From positions 1 through 42,292 of the forward strand of contig CANPMT010000021.1 in the NCBI GenBank assembly GCA_947575235.1: DNA of 42,292 bases, written 5' to 3'. The position numbers and the translations under genes are program-made. The notes below the pieces were generated by a model, which saw only the letters and a program-made list of their open reading frames with translations, searched no databases and had not been told where the DNA came from. Below, one piece after another: positions 26,171 through 34,541 of the stretch (position 1 is its first letter; each line of letters begins with the position of its first letter). This DNA comes from an uncultured Porphyromonadaceae bacterium. Lineage in GTDB: Bacteria; Bacteroidota; Bacteroidia; Bacteroidales; Muribaculaceae.

Positions 26171-27157
26171 ATGATGAAAACATTTGTTTTCGGACTCGGA
26201 CTACTTATAACTCTCTGTGGTTGTAACCGTCAGAGTGCTGACATTTGGCCGGGAGATACGGATATGGAGAGCAACACTACCATAATAGGCATCGACGATG
26301 AATTGCCTCCTATGCATGCCAACGCAACCATGATGATGTGTGGAGATACACTCGTGATACATGACCATAGATCGCGGGATGTCCAGTTTCTGGCATATGA
26401 TGTCATGCAGGATAAGTATGTCGGTTCATTTGGCATACTTGGGGATGGCCCGAATGAGATAATGAATTGTGGTCCGTTTATTTATGACAATAAGGGGGTC
26501 ATGTATGTGATTGACTGCAACAAGTGGCACATAGTGGGCTACGATCTAAACAAGGCCCTCTCAGACTCCACATATCAGTATTTTGTAAAGACACGTCTGA
26601 ATGAGGAGAATGGACGTCGTCCACTTTCTGCATCCTATTATGGAGATGACAATAATGTTCTTGGCACCCTGCATGTTTGTAATGAAAACTATACGTCACA
26701 GTCAACCCACATCGGAAAAGTCAGTCTGACCACCGGAAAGGAGGAGGTGATTGATGATATTGAATATGCTGATAATTCAAGGGATGACTTAGTTGTGATG
26801 CCGGAAAAAGATAGAATGTATGCATTTGGTGCCACTCATGACCGCGTGCGTGTATTTGACATGGATGGACACTTAATCCAAGAGATAAGAGGGCCACGTT
26901 TTGAGGAATATCATGAACCCGGCATGAATTTCTTCTCATCACCAGTGGTTGTCGGCGACTCAATATATGTGATATATGGAGGTAAGGATCTTGCACAAGG
27001 TTATGGTGACACCATCATGGTGTTTGATGCTGACGGTAATTACAAGCGTTCGATGAAGTGTGATTGCAATATATTCGTCATAGTACCCTATCCCACGACT
27101 AAACGGTTGTATGTGAGCACCTATGATACACCCCAGATAGGGTATATACAGCTATAA
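26171..27157 (+). CDS. BF3164-type beta-propeller lipoprotein 1
   Basis: This 328-residue lipoprotein begins with a signal peptide ending in the lipobox ITLCGC. The start at 26171 is chosen because it opens the signal peptide; the longer frame from 26099 runs through the promoter. The mature part has repeated strand-turn units with HDHRS, GDGPNEI, VCNENYTSQ, ATHDRVRVFD and the ending DTPQIGYIQL, as in the BF3164 family (TolB-like six-bladed propeller). Members are exported and their ligand is unknown. It is the most divergent of the four full-length copies here. A strong promoter lies 42 nt upstream. Confidence 0.85.
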   Translation: MMKTFVFGLGLLITLCGCNRQSADIWPGDTDMESNTTIIGIDDELPPMHANATMMMCGDTLVIHDHRSRDVQFLAYDVMQDKYVGSFGILGDGPNEIMNCGPFIYDNKGVMYVIDCNKWHIVGYDLNKALSDSTYQYFVKTRLNEENGRRPLSASYYGDDNNVLGTLHVCNENYTSQSTHIGKVSLTTGKEEVIDDIEYADNSRDDLVVMPEKDRMYAFGATHDRVRVFDMDGHLIQEIRGPRFEEYHEPGMNFFSSPVVVGDSIYVIYGGKDLAQGYGDTIMVFDADGNYKRSMKCDCNIFVIVPYPTTKRLYVSTYDTPQIGYIQL

Positions 27158-27194
27158 ATCTTGGGAGGAGGTGCCGTAGAATGGATCTCTGGAT

Positions 27195-27330
27195 AAGTAA
27201 GAATGTAATATCGATCAATTACCCGGAGAAAATTCGGAAGGAAGCTCATTTGCATAGGTTCACATAAACTATATTCATTGTATTTAGGCCGACGATTGGA
27301 TAGGGAAGAAGGGGGATGGAATGTGATAAA
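27195..27330 (+). pseudogene. remnant of a propeller lipoprotein gene with a decayed upstream motif
   Basis: Bases 27263-27330 match 33717-33784 inside the propeller gene at 32925 (shared runs such as attgtatttagg and aagggggatgg) with several changes and no open frame. Just upstream, 27195-27220 resembles the 26-bp motif found at 29422 and 32403. The stretch 27158-27355 has no gene. Confidence 0.6.
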
Positions 27331-27355
27331 AGAGAGAGGATACATAGATTGCTGA

Positions 27356-27429
27356 TTAAAAAATTAGTTTGTATATTCGGATTAAATCCATTACATTTGC
27401 AAAAGATTTTTCACATAACCTCTCATTAT
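27356..27429 (+). promoter_or_regulatory. promoter copy 2, before the regulator
   Basis: This is a second copy of 26086-26159. TTTG (27368-27371) and TACATTTG (27392-27399) keep the 20-nt spacing. It likely drives the remnant peptide region and the TPR regulator at 27612. Confidence 0.8.
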
Positions 27430-27439
27430 AAGTAAGATT

Positions 27440-27590
27440 ATGAATGATAGAATCAATAAGGGTCGTTTAAGATATGTGGTGTTGCTGTCTCTCAGATGGT
27501 AAACTTCCTTGCTATGGCTAAGCTTATGATGGGTTTGAATATGGTGATGGAAATACACCGGTTGTGCAAGTGAATAAAATTTTAAACTGA
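27440..27590 (+). pseudogene. possible decayed small peptide gene
   Basis: An ATG at 27440 opens an 20-codon frame that ends at 27500-27502. In a second frame, a Cys-rich stretch WCCCLSDGKLPCYG, one stop, and AYDGFEYGDGNTPVVQ run to a stop at 27588. The Cys and aromatic content and the position behind a strong promoter resemble a broken exported-peptide gene of the NVEALA kind, but the NVEALA motif itself is not visible. Confidence 0.3.
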
Positions 27591-27611
27591 TCTTATTAAA
27601 ACTACCTATAA

Positions 27612-29381
27612 ATGAGAGTTAAAGAAAAAGTGTGGGGGTGGCTGATACTGATGATGAACTGTATGTTGGCATTAGTGGCTACCTCATGCGTGGATGAAAA
27701 AGTTGAGACAATACTCAATGAGGCTGATGCCATTGTGGATGTCAATCCAGATTCTGCTATGATACTGTTAGCCGGAATAGATGTCGAGAAATTATCCGGA
27801 GATTACAGTATCGCACGGTATAATTTAGTAAAGACCCTTGCTGAATTTAAGAAAGATGAACTGGTGTTGCATGATAGTATAGTTCAGCCGTTATATAATT
27901 TTTTCATGGCAGAAAAGCAACCGACACGTGAACGTATTCTTGTGCAGTTTCTTTTGGGTCATTGTTATATTAAAAAAGCACCGAGTCACGCTTTATCACT
28001 TTTCGAGCATGTTGAAAAAGAAAGTATGCTTCTTGCAAATGGCGATTACGCTGCCTTGGGTGCGATTAATCGCGGAATGATATTGTCAAACATCAACGAT
28101 GATGAAGGAGCAAAAAGTAATTACTTGCGGGCTCTACATCTTGCGGATTCTCTACATGCGCATCCCAGATTTGCAATAATAGCTCGGGAGAACTTGTCAA
28201 ATCAATATTCCGTAGATAATGAGTATGAAGAAGCTATACTTCAACTTGATTCAGCATGTATGATTGCAGAGAAAGAAAAATTGACAGGCTCTCTGGCAGG
28301 TCTTTATGAGGAACGTGGAGTTGTCAGGGTATGTCAGATGAAATATAGTGAGGCATTGAAAGATTTCAACATGGCAGATTCAATTGCAGGTGGTCTTGAT
28401 ATAAGGAGCAGATGTCTCAGGGCATTATCTGCCTATGCGATAAAAGATGCGGGTGCCACCTCCATGATAGAAGAAGTAAGGCATATTGAGCCTGGGGGAA
28501 CTTTTGATAAATTATGTGTCACCACCATGGAATTAAACTTAGCCTATATCGATAATGATATAAATAGAATCAGTGAATTAGAAAAGAGAAAGGATGAGCT
28601 GCAGAATGAACTTTACAAGGAACAGCAGTCGATATTATCTATCCCGTCAGGATTACCCTTTAAAGGGAACCCGAAGGGAGGTCTATCTATGTCGAGGGTG
28701 CTTATGGTAATAGGGCTTGTTGCAATCCTATTTCTACTATCATATTTTATCTGGAATAGATTTCATCATAAACAAGATGATCAAAAGAAAAAAGGGATTG
28801 CCCTGTCTCAGAATGATGCAGATTCCAGAGAAGAAAGGGAATCTCTGACTCTTCAAGATGAAATTGGTCAGATGGTAACCCGTCTGGATGCTGAAAAAAG
28901 TGGTGTGGCATCAGCCATTGTGGAAGAGAATAAAGAGGATGCGTCTCGGTCTGTACTTATCGGGGAATGCTTTCCAATGGAAAGGATGGCAGCCGGTAAG
29001 AAACTTGAGGAAATACGGGAATTGTTGGTTCGATTATTTAGCAACCCCTCTTGGGAGGAGGTCTTGGATAAGAAGGCGAAAGCGTCAGCCGAGCAAATTT
29101 TAAAAGAGTTCTACACCGATGACCTTCTTGACAGGCTGCAAAAGATATTGGATTATGCAAAAGAGGGGGTGGCCTCAGAAATAGAGTCAGTCCATCCGCT
29201 TACTCCTCGCAACAGAAGACTCATCTATTTGCGCCTTATTGGGGTGAAACCACAGGTTATGGCAAATATCGACTGCAAGACAGTAAATGCAACCTCTGTG
29301 CAGTTATCCCGGATAAGAAATGAGATTATTGCCAAGAGCACACCCCGTCAAGCCCGTTTTTTCAGCAAGTATGACTTGTGA
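27612..29381 (+). CDS. membrane TPR-HTH regulator
   Basis: This 589-residue protein has an N-terminal signal with a lipobox-like LVATSC near residue 26. TPR-like helical repeats cover about residues 35-330, and one transmembrane segment lies near residues 362-385 (VIGLVAILFLLSYFIW). A charged coiled region and a C-terminal helix-turn-helix-like domain (TPRNRRLIYLRLIGVKPQVM) follow. Bacteroidetes have a family of such TPR proteins that sense on the outside and bind DNA on the inside. It is the only regulator in region 3 and most probably controls the peptide and lipoprotein genes downstream. Part of its 3' end is duplicated at 32219-32315. Confidence 0.75.
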   Translation: MRVKEKVWGWLILMMNCMLALVATSCVDEKVETILNEADAIVDVNPDSAMILLAGIDVEKLSGDYSIARYNLVKTLAEFKKDELVLHDSIVQPLYNFFMAEKQPTRERILVQFLLGHCYIKKAPSHALSLFEHVEKESMLLANGDYAALGAINRGMILSNINDDEGAKSNYLRALHLADSLHAHPRFAIIARENLSNQYSVDNEYEEAILQLDSACMIAEKEKLTGSLAGLYEERGVVRVCQMKYSEALKDFNMADSIAGGLDIRSRCLRALSAYAIKDAGATSMIEEVRHIEPGGTFDKLCVTTMELNLAYIDNDINRISELEKRKDELQNELYKEQQSILSIPSGLPFKGNPKGGLSMSRVLMVIGLVAILFLLSYFIWNRFHHKQDDQKKKGIALSQNDADSREERESLTLQDEIGQMVTRLDAEKSGVASAIVEENKEDASRSVLIGECFPMERMAAGKKLEEIRELLVRLFSNPSWEEVLDKKAKASAEQILKEFYTDDLLDRLQKILDYAKEGVASEIESVHPLTPRNRRLIYLRLIGVKPQVMANIDCKTVNATSVQLSRIRNEIIAKSTPRQARFFSKYDL

Positions 29382-29421
29382 ATGATATGCACACAATCAA
29401 TATTATAAATTATGATTGATA

Positions 29422-29502
29422 TGTAAGAAATGTAAAATCGTCTTACAGTGTCAAAGTTGACCAGATTTTACTCCCCGTTTGTCGTGGAATGTGCTAACTT
29501 TG
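29422..29502 (+). promoter_or_regulatory. cassette promoter with inverted-repeat motif, copy A
   Basis: TGTAAGA and TCTTACA form a 7-bp inverted repeat around a 12-nt AT-rich centre (29422-29447). A TAACTTTG -7 box follows at 29495-29502 without a properly spaced -33 TTTG, which fits a promoter needing an activator. The whole segment recurs at 32403-32483. Confidence 0.6.
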
Positions 29503-29564
29503 CATCGGCTTCGCGAGAGGAGTGAGACTTTATCATCATATAAACTGTAAAAACTAAACCTGAC

Positions 29565-29717
29565 ATGGAAACAAGAATGATACAATGGATACTACCCTGC
29601 CTAAGTCTGTTGGCACTCTGCGGTTGTCACCGTAAGAGTGCTGATGTCTGTGTATGTGGCTACCAATGGCACCCCACAGGTGGACTATCTCAAATTGTAA
29701 CTCAATCAACTAAATAA
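29565..29717 (+). pseudogene. propeller lipoprotein gene with large internal deletion (scar 1)
   Basis: The first 27 codons encode a lipoprotein signal and start (ALCGCHRKSADV), matching the gene at 32925. The sequence then jumps to the last 45 bp of such a gene in a different frame. About 880 bp are missing. A 50-residue frame remains (ending SQIVTQSTK) and could still be exported as a short lipopeptide. The same junction is found at 35823-35915. Confidence 0.8.
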
Positions 29718-29735
29718 CCAAAACATTTATACATC

Positions 29736-30326
29736 ATGAACAAACTGATAAAAGTATGCTCACTTCCAATAGCATTGACACTTTGTATCAGCAGCTGCGG
29801 AGGGAACCGTACGGCTGTGGCCGATACAGACACTGTGGCTGTGACAACTGATGACGAGGAGGTGCCCCGCAACTCCACACGCGATTATTTCAACGATCAT
29901 GACCCTGTGGTTCCGATTGTATATAACTCACCGTTGGCCAAGGCTGCCCCTGCTTATGAAGAGGGCAAGGAGTTGAAAGGCCCACTTGCCATCTTTACTT
30001 TCCAGAAGATGGAAACCGACAGAATGGATATAACTCCTGGAAAAGAATTGGGAGCGTGGTTTTATAGCACGGTATTCATAAATACCACAGAGGAGACAGT
30101 TCGTGTGAAGGAGGTGCATTGCCCTGACAGTATCTTTGACCTCTACTGGCGTGTAGGTATGGAGATGTCGCCCGGAGTGTTTGGAGCAGTCTGGATGAGA
30201 GTGTCGGAGCCTGTTGATGTTGATGATTACCCTATTGTGGTGACATATGATAATGAGGAGTATGCACCTCAGACGTTCTATCTGACCTTCCACTCGAAAG
30301 GTATCCCAGAAGTTGCTGACAACTGA
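29736..30326 (+). CDS. small lipoprotein A, DUF1573-like fold possible
   Basis: This 196-residue lipoprotein has a signal peptide with lipobox CISSC (Cys at 21) and an acidic linker (TDDEEVPRN). A beta-rich domain of about 130 residues follows, with NTTEETVRVKEVHC and YAPQTFYLTFHSKG. The strand pattern and the single conserved Cys recall DUF1573 immunoglobulin-like domains, but I cannot confirm this. It is nearly identical to copies at 31574 and 35955 and related to the one at 33959. It follows scar 1 by 18 nt and precedes propeller 2. Expected location is the outer membrane or periplasmic leaflet. Confidence 0.75.
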   Translation: MNKLIKVCSLPIALTLCISSCGGNRTAVADTDTVAVTTDDEEVPRNSTRDYFNDHDPVVPIVYNSPLAKAAPAYEEGKELKGPLAIFTFQKMETDRMDITPGKELGAWFYSTVFINTTEETVRVKEVHCPDSIFDLYWRVGMEMSPGVFGAVWMRVSEPVDVDDYPIVVTYDNEEYAPQTFYLTFHSKGIPEVADN

Positions 30327-30484
30327 TACTGCTCTAACGGTGTGTTAATCATTAAGAAAGGAATTGTTGTAATATTACCTCTATTCTTGAAAGAGGGGCT
30401 ACTAAATTCTATATCTGGCAAGTTTTCTCTTTTATTGTTTAGGTATAATTTATGCAGAGGACAGAGAATAAATTTGGTTTCAAG

Positions 30485-31507
30485 ATGGGAAAAAAGTTGC
30501 TGCCAGATAAGATTATCAAGAGTTATCATTGCAGCCTCTTCATAATGTTGATGCTGGTTGTTGTAGGGTGTCATCATAGAGATACTACGCTTTGGCCTGA
30601 CAGTGCTGACATGGAGGTGAATGCCAGTATCGAATCATTGGAGGATGCGTTCCCACCGCTTCATTCGTTCACAACCCTCATGTTGTGCGGAGATACCCTG
30701 ATAGTCCATGATTCACGTAATCGGGAGGCTCAGTTCTTAGCATACGATGTAATACAGAATAAATACCTCGGTGCATTTGGAAAATATGGTGATGGACCTC
30801 ATGAACTTGCCAATTCCGGACCGTTCGTGTATGATGATAGCAGAGGGATTATGTATGTTGATAACTGCAACAAGTGGGAGATTATAGAGTATAAGCTTAG
30901 TGCAGCTCTCTCGGATTCCACATATCAATATAAACTGAAGGTACATCTTGACGAGAGCAAAGGGAGACAACCTCTTAATTACGCCTATTATGTAAATGAC
31001 AGTACAGTTCTTGGCACAGTGCATATCTGCAATGAGGATTTCACATCACAGACCACCCATATCGGACGCCTTAATATGCTGACAGGAGAGGTGAAGGTGA
31101 TAGACCATATCGGAGATGAGATGAACTCACGCAGTGCTTTGGCAGTAATACCAGAACATGACAGGATAGTGGCATTTGGTATGACTCATGACAGAATACG
31201 GATATTCGATATGAATGCCAATCTGACTAAAGAGATAAAAGGACCGCGTTTCCAAGCAGAACATGAACGCGGGATGCAATTCTTTTGCTCGCCGATAGTG
31301 GCTGACGATAAAATATATGTATTGTATATGGGAAACGATGATATAATTGGTGAGGGAGATGTCATCATGGAATTTGATATTGATGGCAATTATCAGCGTT
31401 ACATGAAGTTTGACACTCAACTTAATGATATGGTATATCATCCAACGACAAAACGAATCTATCTCACTACGAGAGGAACTCCCCAAATAGGTTATTTGCA
31501 GTTATAA
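30485..31507 (+). CDS. BF3164-type beta-propeller lipoprotein 2
   Basis: This 340-residue lipoprotein starts at 30485 (MGKKLLPDKI); the frame from 30452 adds 11 residues. The lipobox is LVVVGC. The mature protein shares LWPDSADMEVNASI, CGDTLIVHD, GKYGDGPHEL, HICNEDFTSQTTHIGRL and the ending GTPQIGYLQL with propeller 4 at 37005, which has the same length. The 158-bp gap after lipoprotein A contains no recognisable terminator; TATAATTT near 30442 may serve as a promoter. Ligand and role are unknown. Strong paralogy to propeller 4 suggests both come from one duplicated unit. Confidence 0.82.
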   Translation: MGKKLLPDKIIKSYHCSLFIMLMLVVVGCHHRDTTLWPDSADMEVNASIESLEDAFPPLHSFTTLMLCGDTLIVHDSRNREAQFLAYDVIQNKYLGAFGKYGDGPHELANSGPFVYDDSRGIMYVDNCNKWEIIEYKLSAALSDSTYQYKLKVHLDESKGRQPLNYAYYVNDSTVLGTVHICNEDFTSQTTHIGRLNMLTGEVKVIDHIGDEMNSRSALAVIPEHDRIVAFGMTHDRIRIFDMNANLTKEIKGPRFQAEHERGMQFFCSPIVADDKIYVLYMGNDDIIGEGDVIMEFDIDGNYQRYMKFDTQLNDMVYHPTTKRIYLTTRGTPQIGYLQL

Positions 31508-31573
31508 AATTTGGGAACAGCAAACTGAGATTAGATTTGAATTGCCAAGAAGCAATAGAAATAATGATAAATA

Positions 31574-32191
31574 ATGAAGAAAATGACAAAATCTAACATC
31601 CGGATGAGAAACCTTCTGCTGGGTCTACTCATTATGGGAGTTTCCGTGGGATATGTATCCTGCGGAGGGAACCGTACGGTTGTGGCCGATACAGATACTG
31701 TGGCTATGCCAACTGATGACGAGGAGGCGCCCCGCAACTCCACACGCGATTATTTCAACGATCATGACCCTGTGGTTCCGATTGTATATAACTCACCGTT
31801 GGCCAAGGCTGCCCCTGCTTATGAAGAGGGCAAGGAGTTGAAAGGCCCACTTGCCATCTTTACTTTCCAGAAGATGGAAACCGACAGAATGGATATAACT
31901 CCTGGAAAAGAATTGGGAGCGTGGTTTTATAGCACGGTATTCATAAATACCACAGAGGAGACAGTTCGTGTGAAGGAGGTGCATTGCCCTGACAGTATCT
32001 TTGACCTCTACTGGCGTGTAGGTATGGAGATGCCGGCTGGATTATCTGGAGCAGTCTGGATGAGAGTGTCGGAGCCTGTCGATGTGGCTGATTACCCTAT
32101 TGTGGTGACATATGATAATGAGGAGTATGCACCCCAGACGTTCTATCTGAACTTCCACTCGAAAGGTATTCCAGAGGTCGCTACCAACTGA
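31574..32191 (+). CDS. small lipoprotein B, with a different signal peptide
   Basis: The mature part from the lipobox Cys onward is nearly identical to lipoproteins A and D, with a few changes such as MPAGLSG for MSPGVFG. The signal region (MRNLLLGLLIMGVSVGYVSC) is unrelated to theirs and slightly longer. The start may be 31574 or the internal ATG at 31604. The switch happens at or just before the lipobox codon, so the gene is a chimera made by recombination or gene conversion. It follows propeller 2 by 66 nt and is followed by a fragment of the regulator gene, so it ends its own small unit. Confidence 0.75.
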   Translation: MKKMTKSNIRMRNLLLGLLIMGVSVGYVSCGGNRTVVADTDTVAMPTDDEEAPRNSTRDYFNDHDPVVPIVYNSPLAKAAPAYEEGKELKGPLAIFTFQKMETDRMDITPGKELGAWFYSTVFINTTEETVRVKEVHCPDSIFDLYWRVGMEMPAGLSGAVWMRVSEPVDVADYPIVVTYDNEEYAPQTFYLNFHSKGIPEVATN

Positions 32192-32218
32192 TTGTGTCTT
32201 ATTGGAGCGCCCCCACAA

Positions 32219-32315
32219 GCTATGGCAAATATCGACTGCAAGACAGTAAATGCAACCTCTTTAGAAAAAGCACAAGCCGACAACCACGTTTTTTCAGCAA
32301 GTATGACTTGTGAAT
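32219..32315 (+). pseudogene. fragment of the TPR-HTH regulator 3' end
   Basis: Bases 32219-32261 match the regulator at about 29260-29302 (tatggcaaatatcgactgc and following). After an internal deletion the final 30 bases, through FSKYDL and its stop, match 29355-29381. No start is present. It marks the left end of a duplicated block that also holds the motif at 32403. Confidence 0.85.
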
Positions 32316-32402
32316 GTATTGCAGGGAGTGGAGGTGAGTAGTTTTATAGGGGTAAAAATTGGTATTAGAAAGGGTGAAATTTGTAAAAGTGAATGATTAA
32401 TA

Positions 32403-32483
32403 TGTAAGAAATGTAAAATCGTCTTACAGTGTCAAAGTTGACCAGATTTTACTCCCCATTTGTAGCGAAAGGTGCTAACTTTG
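32403..32483 (+). promoter_or_regulatory. cassette promoter with inverted-repeat motif, copy B
   Basis: The 26-bp motif at 32403-32428 is identical to that at 29422-29447, and TAACTTTG lies at 32476-32483. It is followed by a leader of about 180 nt to the NVEALA peptide at 32668. The leader includes a truncated lipoprotein start (METRIIRW at 32547). Confidence 0.65.
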
Positions 32484-32667
32484 CATCGGCTTCATGAGAG
32501 GAGTGAGGCTTCATCATCATGTAACCCGTAAATACTAAACCTGACATGGAAACGAGAATAATACGATGGAGGATAGTAGAAACACTATCCCCGACATATA
32601 TGAATAAGATACAGGCAATCCAGCAAAGAAAGGGTTGCCCCCTAATATTAATTAAAAATAGTTAATC

Positions 32668-32904
32668 ATGAACACGAAATTGTTCTATGGCCTCAGTGTA
32701 TTGGGGCTGATGGCAGTGGGTATATACGCTGCCAACCAGAGTGTATCGGAGATTCTCTCCGATGAGATGAAGGCAAATGTGGAGGCATTGGCGAATGGTG
32801 AAATCTACGTCGATTATGACAAGAATTGTGTGGATGGCGATCGTATCTGTATTACCGGTGGGCAGAATGTCTACTATAATGCCAGAGGTACCGGTGCATT
32901 CTAA
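32668..32904 (+). CDS. NVEALA-family exported peptide 1
   Basis: This 78-residue precursor has a hydrophobic N-terminal segment (LFYGLSVLGLMAVGIYAA) and the family motif NVEALA at residues 37-42. A 36-residue C-terminal part follows with two cysteines at 54 and 61 and many Tyr, Asp and Gly. NVEALA proteins are small exported Bacteroidales peptides of unknown function. The motif is a likely processing or recognition point, but this is inference. It is the first gene after promoter copy B and stands 20 nt before propeller 3. Confidence 0.88.
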   Translation: MNTKLFYGLSVLGLMAVGIYAANQSVSEILSDEMKANVEALANGEIYVDYDKNCVDGDRICITGGQNVYYNARGTGAF

Positions 32905-32924
32905 CCTATCAACAAAAGGGTAAG

Positions 32925-33923
32925 ATGAAATATTCACTCTTAATACCCTGCCTAATTCTGTCAGTGCTCTGCGGTTGTCACCGTCAGAGTGCTGACATCT
33001 GGCCGGGAGATACTGATGATATGGAGGTCAATTCAGAGTTGGTTTCCGTAGATGAGGACTTGCCGGCACTCGGCAGCCTCCTGAATCTGTATATGTGTGG
33101 TGACACGCTGATTATCGAGGATATCAAATCCCGGGAGAATAAACTCGTTGCCTATGAGATTAATGAGAATAAATATTTAGGTTCATTTCTGAGATACGGC
33201 AATGGACCCGATGAGATTTCAAATGGAGGAGCTTACGGATATGATGAGAACAAGCATCTCCTCTATCTGATAGATGCCAACAGATGGGTTATTCTATCAG
33301 CTGATATCAGTAAGGCTCTTGACAATCCCGATTACCATTACGGGCTTGTGGTGAAAATGGATGAGAGCGATGGACGTATACCTGTGAACCGTCCCTATTG
33401 CATGAACGACAGTATCCTGATAGGTACTATCTACATATGCAACGAGAACTATACCTCCGTTACCAATCATGTTGGTCAGCTCAATATCCTTACCGGAAAG
33501 TGTAAGGTGCTTGACAGCATGGAGGAGGAGTATAATTCGGAGGCTACTTGTGCAATATCTCCTGAGGATAACAGAATCATCAGTGTCGGGCATACTTATG
33601 ACCGAATCCGTATTTTCGACATGGAAGCCAATCTTCTCAAGGAGATAAAAGGTACGCGTTTCAAAGATAAACCCGAAGGACGCATTCAGTATTTTGCCTC
33701 TCCGGTGATAGCCAACCATAAACTCTATGCATTGTATTTAGGCGACGACTGGATGGAGAAAAAGGGGGATGGTGATGTGATAATGGAATTTGACCTTGAC
33801 GGCAACTATCTCCGGTCGATGAAGTTCGACATGCAGCTCAACCGTATTGTCTACCATCCTGGTACAAACCGGTTGTATGTTGCTACCAATGGCACCCCAC
33901 AGGTGGGCTATCTCCAATTGTGA
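32925..33923 (+). CDS. BF3164-type beta-propeller lipoprotein 3
   Basis: This 332-residue lipoprotein has the lipobox SVLCGC (Cys 18) followed by HRQSADIWPGDTDD, shared with propeller 1. Family features include CGDTLIIEDIKSRE, GNGPDEI, ICNENYTSVTNHVGQL, GHTYDRIRIFD and the ending GTPQVGYLQL. Its ends are the source, or a sister, of deletion scars 1 and 2, and a piece near its 3' end is found decayed at 27263. It starts 20 nt after NVEALA peptide 1, so the two are probably co-transcribed. Role and ligand are unknown. Confidence 0.85.
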   Translation: MKYSLLIPCLILSVLCGCHRQSADIWPGDTDDMEVNSELVSVDEDLPALGSLLNLYMCGDTLIIEDIKSRENKLVAYEINENKYLGSFLRYGNGPDEISNGGAYGYDENKHLLYLIDANRWVILSADISKALDNPDYHYGLVVKMDESDGRIPVNRPYCMNDSILIGTIYICNENYTSVTNHVGQLNILTGKCKVLDSMEEEYNSEATCAISPEDNRIISVGHTYDRIRIFDMEANLLKEIKGTRFKDKPEGRIQYFASPVIANHKLYALYLGDDWMEKKGDGDVIMEFDLDGNYLRSMKFDMQLNRIVYHPGTNRLYVATNGTPQVGYLQL

Positions 33924-33958
33924 CTCAATCAACTAAATAACCAAAACACTTAGACATC

Positions 33959-34540
33959 ATGAAGAAACTGATAAAAGTATACTCACTCCCAATAGCATTG
34001 ATCCTTTGTATCAGCAGCTGCGGAGGGAACCGGCAACAGAATGTGGAAGCTGATTCAACTCTCGCGGATACAGTGGGACACGTACAGAGATGTATAGAGT
34101 ATTTCAATGATCCGGAGGGAGAGGTGGTGAAGCCGGTCTACAGCTCTGCCGTTGCCATTGCTGCTCCCGATTACAGTCATGCCGAGCCCTTCAACGGCCC
34201 ATTCGGACTTGTTGATTATCGGACGGATATGGAGAACCATATCGATCTTTATCCATATCGGGAGGCGGGAGGTATCTTTTACCTTCCTCATTTTAGCAAT
34301 CTTTCCGACGACACAGTGCATGTCAAGGAGATGCATTTCGAGGATAACCGTCTGGACGCTTATTGGCGAGGCAACGGAATCATCGATCCTGATATATTCG
34401 CCTGTGGCCCGTGGCTGAGGGTTGACTCAGTCTTTGACAAGGATAATTACAAGATGGTTCTCGTCTATGAGAACGATCAATATCCTCCGCAGACTTTCTA
34501 CATCAATTTCCACTCCAAAGCCAAAACATCCACCGAGTGA
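33959..34540 (+). CDS. small lipoprotein C, diverged copy
   Basis: This 193-residue lipoprotein shares the signal peptide and lipobox (LCISSCGGNR) with copies A and D. The mature domain is diverged: it keeps VHVKEMHFEDNRLDAYWR, YPPQTFYINFHSKA and overall length but differs at most other positions and lacks the conserved Cys of KEVHC. It is the mirror case of copy B: same signal, different mature part. It lies 35 nt after propeller 3 and 1 nt before the Trx-DUF1573 gene, so it belongs to the first peptide unit. It may be the ancestral partner of that unit. Confidence 0.75.
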   Translation: MKKLIKVYSLPIALILCISSCGGNRQQNVEADSTLADTVGHVQRCIEYFNDPEGEVVKPVYSSAVAIAAPDYSHAEPFNGPFGLVDYRTDMENHIDLYPYREAGGIFYLPHFSNLSDDTVHVKEMHFEDNRLDAYWRGNGIIDPDIFACGPWLRVDSVFDKDNYKMVLVYENDQYPPQTFYINFHSKAKTSTE

Positions 34541-34541
34541 T

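Noticed and set aside
34422..34541. Upstream extension of the Trx-DUF1573 gene
   Set aside because: It overlaps lipoprotein C in another frame and would bury the signal peptide that begins at 34542.
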